This document shows positions 60,025 through 64,000 of a DNA stretch of 64,000 bases, one piece after another. Under the pieces are notes generated by a model. It worked only from the letters and a program-made list of their open reading frames with translations. It ran no database searches and had not been told where the DNA came from. How positions within the stretch are numbered: the stretch's first letter is position 1; each line of letters opens with the position of its first letter. This DNA comes from Elusimicrobiota bacterium. GTDB taxonomy: Bacteria > Elusimicrobiota > Elusimicrobia > UBA1565 > UBA9628. A program made the translations under genes and the position numbers. Location: positions 27,772-91,771 of the forward strand of contig JAHFCF010000009.1 in NCBI GenBank assembly GCA_023249645.1. Reading direction: 5' to 3'.

Positions 60025-61483
60025 CGGCCGCAGTCGCCTTGAGCAGGCCGGTGCGCTCGTTGAACGCGCCAATCAGCTTGTCGTACTCCGTGACCTGGGC
60101 GAAGGTCTTGTCCCAGAACTCAGGGTCCCAGAGGGCGTTCAATTCCGCGACGGTCTTGCCCTGCTGTTCCACCCAGGTGAAGTACTTCAGGTTGTGCAAG
60201 GCCTTGCGGTCGTAGTAGCCGAGCTCCTTGAGGTTGTCGGTCCCCACCCCGCGCAGCCGGCGCTCCAGGTCCGCCACGGCGGACATCTCGCTGTAGGCGC
60301 CGCGCTCCTCATGCATCTCCTTCAAGCGCGAGCCGTAGAGCTCGGAGGAGTCGGTGAAGACGGTGAAGATGACGTCGTCCTTGCCCAGCTCATAGTACTT
60401 GGCCATCTGGATGCTCGCCAGCATGTTGCAGATGCCGGAGAAACCCAACAGCGGCAAAGAGTCCAAGAAATCCTGACCCAGCCCCTGGGCCTTGAGGAGC
60501 TTGCGGCCGGCCGGCTCGTTGAAGAGGCGCAGGATCCGCACCACGGCCTCGTCGTCCACGGCGACGACCATGTCCGTGTTGCGCACGTTGTGGATCCAGG
60601 GCACGTGCTTGTCGCCGATGCCCTCGATGCGGTGGCCGCCGAAGCCGTTGTGCAGGAGCGTCGGGCATTGCAGAGCCTCGACCGCCGCGACCCTCGTCTG
60701 CGGGAAGTCCTTCTTCAATCGGTCACCCGCCGCGATCGTGCCGGCCGAGCCCGTGGCCGAGACGTAGCCGGCCAGACGGCCCTTCTTGCCCTTCACCTGC
60801 GCGAAGACCTCCTCGATGGCCCGGCCCGTGACATGGTAGTGCCAGGTCGGGTTGCCGAACTCCTCGAACTGATTGAAGATGACGCAGTCCTTGCGGTTCT
60901 TCTTGATGTCCCAGCACTTGTCGTAGATCTCCTTGACGTTCGACTCGCAGCCCGGCGTGGCGATGACCTCGGCGCCGATGGACTTGAGCCACTCAAAACG
61001 CTCCTTGCTCATCTCCGCCGGCAGGATCGCCACGGGCGTGCAGGCCAACACCGCGCAGTCAAAGGCCCCTCCGCGGCAGTAATTCCCCGTCGAGGGCCAG
61101 ACCGCCTTCTGTGTGGACGGGTCGAACTCGCCGGTCACCAGGCGCGGGACGAGGCAACCGAAAGCGGCGCCGACCTTATGCGCGCCTGTGGGGAAATATT
61201 TTCCGACGATGCCGATGATGCGGGCCTTGACCCCGGTCAGTTCGCTGGGGATCTCCAGATAGTTCACGTCACCGAACAGGCCGCTTTTCACGTCGTTTTT
61301 CCAGTTGATGCGAAAAAGGTTCGCCGGCTCCACGTCCCACAAGCCCACGGACTTAAGCTTCTTCTTGACGCTCTCCGGCGTCAGGGAGGGATCGGCCATC
61401 TGAGCGAAGGTCGGGATCACGATGCCGCGTTCACGGCAGCGCGCCACGGTCTTCTTCAAAACAGATTCATTGATCTTCATCAT
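60017..61483 (-). CDS. PLP-dependent enzyme, tryptophan-synthase-beta/threonine-synthase fold
   Basis: A 488-residue fold-type II PLP enzyme. The region YFPTGAHKVGAAFGCLVPRL contains the likely PLP lysine (AHKVGA), WPSTGNYCRGGAFD is the SxGN substrate loop, and VSATGSAGTIAAGD is the glycine-rich phosphate-binding loop. It resembles proteins annotated only as PLP-dependent enzymes that accompany carbamoyltransferase/carbamate kinase operons. It is longer than cysteine synthase (about 310) and has extra N- and C-terminal regions. The start overlaps the stop of the threonine-synthase-like gene by one base. A lyase or beta-elimination on an amino acid made by the operon is a reasonable guess. Confidence 0.82.
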   Translation of the reverse strand: MMKINESVLKKTVARCRERGIVIPTFAQMADPSLTPESVKKKLKSVGLWDVEPANLFRINWKNDVKSGLFGDVNYLEIPSELTGVKARIIGIVGKYFPTGAHKVGAAFGCLVPRLVTGEFDPSTQKAVWPSTGNYCRGGAFDCAVLACTPVAILPAEMSKERFEWLKSIGAEVIATPGCESNVKEIYDKCWDIKKNRKDCVIFNQFEEFGNPTWHYHVTGRAIEEVFAQVKGKKGRLAGYVSATGSAGTIAAGDRLKKDFPQTRVAAVEALQCPTLLHNGFGGHRIEGIGDKHVPWIHNVRNTDMVVAVDDEAVVRILRLFNEPAGRKLLKAQGLGQDFLDSLPLLGFSGICNMLASIQMAKYYELGKDDVIFTVFTDSSELYGSRLKEMHEERGAYSEMSAVADLERRLRGVGTDNLKELGYYDRKALHNLKYFTWVEQQGKTVAELNALWDPEFWDKTFAQVTEYDKLIGAFNERTGLLKATAAAR

Positions 61484-62718
61484 CAGGGCACTCCTCCCAT
61501 CCCATGTTCTTTGACCAGCTTCTTGAGTTCAGAAATCTCAGGCTCGATCAGATGCGGCTGACCCACGGCTTTCAGGGCGCTGGCCACGTCCTTAAGACCG
61601 CTTCCGGTGACCAAAGCCACGATCTTCTCGTCAGATTTCACCAGTTTGCGCGCCACCGCCTGGCGCAGGCCCGCAATCGACGCCACTCCCGCCGGCTCTC
61701 CGAACACGCTCTCGCGGCGGGCCGTGTCTCGCATGGCGGCCAAGATCTCCTCGTCCGTGACCGAGATCGCAAAGCCCTTGGATTCTTTAAGAGCCTGGAC
61801 GGCTGCCTCGCCGTCTCGCGGCAGGCTTACCGAGATGCTGTCCGCGATCGTCTCACCGCTCACGGGCCTGATCTTTCCGTCCGACTCGAAGGCGCGCTTG
61901 ACCGCGTCGCTTTTCTCCGCCTGCACGGCCACCAACTGCGGCAGGCGGTCGATCAGGCCCAAGGCCTTGAAATCCCTGAAGCCCTTCCACACACCGCTCA
62001 AAATGTTGCCGTCGCCCACAGGCACGAAGACCTTGTCCGGGCATTCCCATCCCAGCTGTTCGATGATCTCGAAAGAAACTGTCTTTTTCCCCTCCCGGGT
62101 GAAGGGGTTATGGCCTGTGTTGCGGTTATACCAGCCGAACTCTTCCGTGGCCTTGAGGCACAGGTCAAAAGCCTCATCATAGCTGCCCTTGACCGCGATG
62201 ACCGTTGCCCCGAAGATGAGAAGCTGGGCGACCTTGGCCACAGGGGCTTTTTGCGGCAGAAAGATGATGGTCTCAAGACCGAGTCCAGCCGTGAGGCAGG
62301 CCATCGAGGAGGCCGCGTTGCCCGTGGACGCCCCGGTGATCGTTTTGACTCCAAGCTCCAGGGCCTTGGCAGCGACGACGGCCCCAGCGCGGTCCTTGAA
62401 AGAAGCGCTGGGGTTCCTGCCGTCATCCTTCAAGAAAAGATTCTTGAGCCCCAGGTCCGTGCCCAGACGCTGGGCCTTGTAGAGAGGCGTCCAGCCTATG
62501 TGCACGATCGGCACTCCCTTGTATCGGGCGATGGGCAGGATGTCCTTGTAGCGCCAAATGCTCTTGTCGGGATTCGCAGCCAGGGCGGCACGGGTGAGCT
62601 TTTTCTTGATCAAGGAATGATCATAGACGACATCGAGATTGCCCGAGCAGGAAGGACAGGTGTACTGGTCGGCCCCAGCCGCTTCCTTGCCGCACCGCAA
62701 GCACCAAAAGCCGAGCAC
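61483..62718 (-). CDS. Threonine synthase-like PLP enzyme with N-terminal zinc ribbon
   Basis: A 411-residue fold-type II PLP enzyme. The start is a GTG at 62718, 4 bases after the carbamate kinase stop; it keeps the zinc-ribbon-like CLRCG-x13-CPSC at the N-terminus, seen in many threonine synthases. The PLP lysine is in NPSASFKDRAGAVVAAKAL, the substrate loop is TGASTGNAASSMA and the phosphate loop is VPVGDGNILSGVWKG. By sequence it could be a true threonine synthase (O-phosphohomoserine to threonine), but no thrA or thrB is nearby. Its place between carbamate kinase and another PLP enzyme suggests a catabolic role. Confidence 0.8.
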   Translation of the reverse strand: MLGFWCLRCGKEAAGADQYTCPSCSGNLDVVYDHSLIKKKLTRAALAANPDKSIWRYKDILPIARYKGVPIVHIGWTPLYKAQRLGTDLGLKNLFLKDDGRNPSASFKDRAGAVVAAKALELGVKTITGASTGNAASSMACLTAGLGLETIIFLPQKAPVAKVAQLLIFGATVIAVKGSYDEAFDLCLKATEEFGWYNRNTGHNPFTREGKKTVSFEIIEQLGWECPDKVFVPVGDGNILSGVWKGFRDFKALGLIDRLPQLVAVQAEKSDAVKRAFESDGKIRPVSGETIADSISVSLPRDGEAAVQALKESKGFAISVTDEEILAAMRDTARRESVFGEPAGVASIAGLRQAVARKLVKSDEKIVALVTGSGLKDVASALKAVGQPHLIEPEISELKKLVKEHGMGGVP

Positions 62719-62722
62719 AGGT

Positions 62723-63820
62723 CTAACGGACAATCGTGGTCCCCGCGGTGCCGGCCAGGGTCTTATCGAAGAGCTCGGTCTTGCTGATGTAGGCCGCGTG
62801 CCCTCCATCCTGGATGAACTTGATGGCTGCCTTGATCTTCGGCCCCATGCTTCCGGCCGGAAACGGGCAAGGCTTGCGGTTGTAGATCTCCTCGGCTTGC
62901 TTGAGCGTCAGCTTGCGCAGGTCCACCTGGTCCGGCTTCTGGTAGTTGAGCTTGGCCCCGTCCTCGCCGGTGAAGATGGTGAGCGTCACCTGATAGTCCT
63001 CGCCGCGCGAGCGCGCGCGCTTCAAAAGCATGTTGCCCAAAAGAGCCGAGGCCAGGTCCTTGTCGATGACCGCCTCAACACCGGTGTAGATCTTCGAGGG
63101 CTTGCCCTTCGGCTTCTTGAAGCGGATGCCGTAGTTGACTTCGTAGACCTCGCCCGAGCCGTCGGCCTTGGCAGGCACGAGACAGACCGGGATCCCCCCT
63201 CCACCCACGGTCACGGGGATGATGCCGGCTTGGAGCAGAGACTCGACCGCCTCGATCTCGACGATGTCCGTGGGCACGGGAGACGGAACCACGCGCCGCC
63301 ACAGTTCCTTGCCGGCGGAGTCCTTCTTGTAGCACTTCACGGCCCAGCCGTCCTTGGACTGACGACCCAGGGCCTCTTCCTTGCTGTAGGTCGGGCCCAC
63401 GTATTTGGATGGACTCTGGAAGTCCGGGTCGTTCTTGTCCACGACCACCTGGGTCACCAGGGCAGTGACGAGCCGGTCGATGCCGCGCATCTTCAGTTCG
63501 CTGGCCAAGAGGCCCATCATGTAGCCCATGGCCCCCTGGCTGTCCGCGCCGCAAACGTCGAGCGGCAGGGGAGGCAGGATCGGCAGGGAATACTCAGCGC
63601 GCAAGAGGATGTTTCCCACCTGCGGGCCATTGCCGTGGGTCATGACATAGAGGTCATCGGGATGCTTTTCGATGATGTCCGCGACCAGTTTGCAGGTCTC
63701 GGCCGTGCGGCGCCACTGCATGGCGATGTCCGGCACGAGATCCTTTCCGGTCTGGGGGTCCTTCAGCCCCACGGGCGAGACCTCGTTGCCGCCGAAGGCG
63801 AAGATGCGCAGGTTCTTCAT
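62723..63820 (-). CDS. arcC: Carbamate kinase
   Basis: A 365-residue amino-acid-kinase-fold enzyme that makes ATP from carbamoyl phosphate and ADP. Motifs seen are VMTHGNGPQVGNILLR, VCGADSQGAMGYM, TVGGGGIPV, AVIDKDLASALLGNML and CPFPAGSMGPKIKAAIKF. It is about 50 residues longer than typical carbamate kinases because of insertions near residues 125-175 and 225-240. The start overlaps the carbamoyltransferase stop by 4 bases. Together they form a carbamoyl-phosphate-to-ATP module like those in arginine deiminase or ureido-compound degradation. Confidence 0.92.
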   Translation of the reverse strand: MKNLRIFAFGGNEVSPVGLKDPQTGKDLVPDIAMQWRRTAETCKLVADIIEKHPDDLYVMTHGNGPQVGNILLRAEYSLPILPPLPLDVCGADSQGAMGYMMGLLASELKMRGIDRLVTALVTQVVVDKNDPDFQSPSKYVGPTYSKEEALGRQSKDGWAVKCYKKDSAGKELWRRVVPSPVPTDIVEIEAVESLLQAGIIPVTVGGGGIPVCLVPAKADGSGEVYEVNYGIRFKKPKGKPSKIYTGVEAVIDKDLASALLGNMLLKRARSRGEDYQVTLTIFTGEDGAKLNYQKPDQVDLRKLTLKQAEEIYNRKPCPFPAGSMGPKIKAAIKFIQDGGHAAYISKTELFDKTLAGTAGTTIVR

Positions 63821-64000
63821 GCCGCGACGCGCTGTGGCTTGGCCGAGGGCTTATAGTCGAACTTGCTCATGGTCAGGGCCATGATGGCCTTCTGCACGTG
63901 CAGCCGGTTCTCGGCCACGTCGTAGATGATGGAGCGCGGGCCGCTGCACACCTCGTCGGTGACCTCATGGCCCCGGTCCACCGGCATGGGATGGGTGAAG
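63817..64000 (-). CDS. Aspartate/ornithine carbamoyltransferase-family protein, C-terminal part
   Basis: About 60 C-terminal residues of a transcarbamylase; the rest lies beyond the right edge. FTHPMPVDRGHEVTDEV corresponds to the substrate-loop HCLP region of ornithine carbamoyltransferases but with Pro replacing the catalytic-loop Cys, and YDVAENRLHVQKAIMALTM matches the conserved C-terminal ENRxHxQKA helix. This suggests a branch with a different amino substrate, such as the uncharacterised transcarbamylases found in diaminopropionate/ureido gene clusters. The stop overlaps the carbamate kinase start by 4 bases. Confidence 0.85.
   Translation of the reverse strand, partial: FTHPMPVDRGHEVTDEVCSGPRSIIYDVAENRLHVQKAIMALTMSKFDYKPSAKPQRVAA

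Noticed and set aside
60194-63856. Three long + strand ORFs (about 405-455 codons) opposite the PLP enzymes and carbamate kinase
   Set aside because: All are antisense to conserved enzymes, and the translations have the Leu/Arg/His/Asp bias typical of GC-rich shadows.

Overview
The window is a 64 kb piece of a GC-rich bacterial chromosome. It is densely packed on both strands, with many 4-base stop/start overlaps. The gene content indicates a Gram-negative-type, aerobically respiring heterotroph. It has alternative complex III joined to a caa3-type oxidase, succinate dehydrogenase, glycine cleavage, many signal-peptide proteins and a surface-polysaccharide locus. No marker in the window fixes the phylum. 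The mix of exported proteins with no recognisable function and small basic ORFs makes me think of Elusimicrobiota or a similar little-cultured lineage, but that is a weak inference.

Layout. 1-2548 (-): gcvT-gcvH-gcvP, with gcvP cut by the window edge. 2673-5429 (+): an exported protein with a protein-kinase-like C-terminus. 5541-5666: a long near-palindromic repeat. 5724-18624 (-): one operon of about 13 genes, actA-(small ORF)-actB-actC-actDE-actF-cytochrome c-SCO-coxA-coxC-coxD-coxB-ctaB. 18750-24877: an anchored protein, a small lipoprotein, a 7Fe-type ferredoxin, a double cysteine peptidase and two tandem exported paralogues. 25032-28696 (+): an amidase and a DUF2079 membrane protein. 28663-32165 (-): MFS transporter-nth-uraA-small basic ORF. 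32259-32477: an orphan HicB-like antitoxin. 32597-36265 (+): sdhCAB plus a GGQ release-factor-like protein whose end overlaps a tRNA-Pro gene. 36332-38279: hemerythrin, CDP-alcohol phosphotransferase and a GYF_2 protein. 38283-41913 (-): an exported Lon-like protease and a secreted protein. 42034-48499 (+): a small Ig-like protein, an atypical transketolase, a YCII protein, a second copy of the palindromic repeat, an HNH protein and an ADP-forming acyl-CoA synthetase. 48504-60024: a polysaccharide locus with three GT4 glycosyltransferases, a Wzx-like flippase, two methyltransferases, a GT2-methyltransferase fusion and a GT39-like protein, interrupted by an APC permease. 60017-64000 (-): carbamoyltransferase-carbamate kinase-threonine-synthase-like-PLP enzyme.

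How the parts fit. Electrons from succinate (SdhCAB) enter the quinone pool. ActA-F oxidises quinol and passes electrons to cytochrome c, and the caa3 oxidase, whose subunit II carries its own cytochrome c, reduces oxygen. CtaB and SCO supply heme O/A and CuA. The acyl-CoA synthetase and the carbamate kinase are two substrate-level ATP-yielding steps. The least explained parts are a symmetric repeat family with compensating base changes, a recurring -10 box 6-9 bases before the ATG (probably leaderless mRNAs), exported kinase-like and Lon-like proteins, and a hairpin motif upstream of exported-protein genes.
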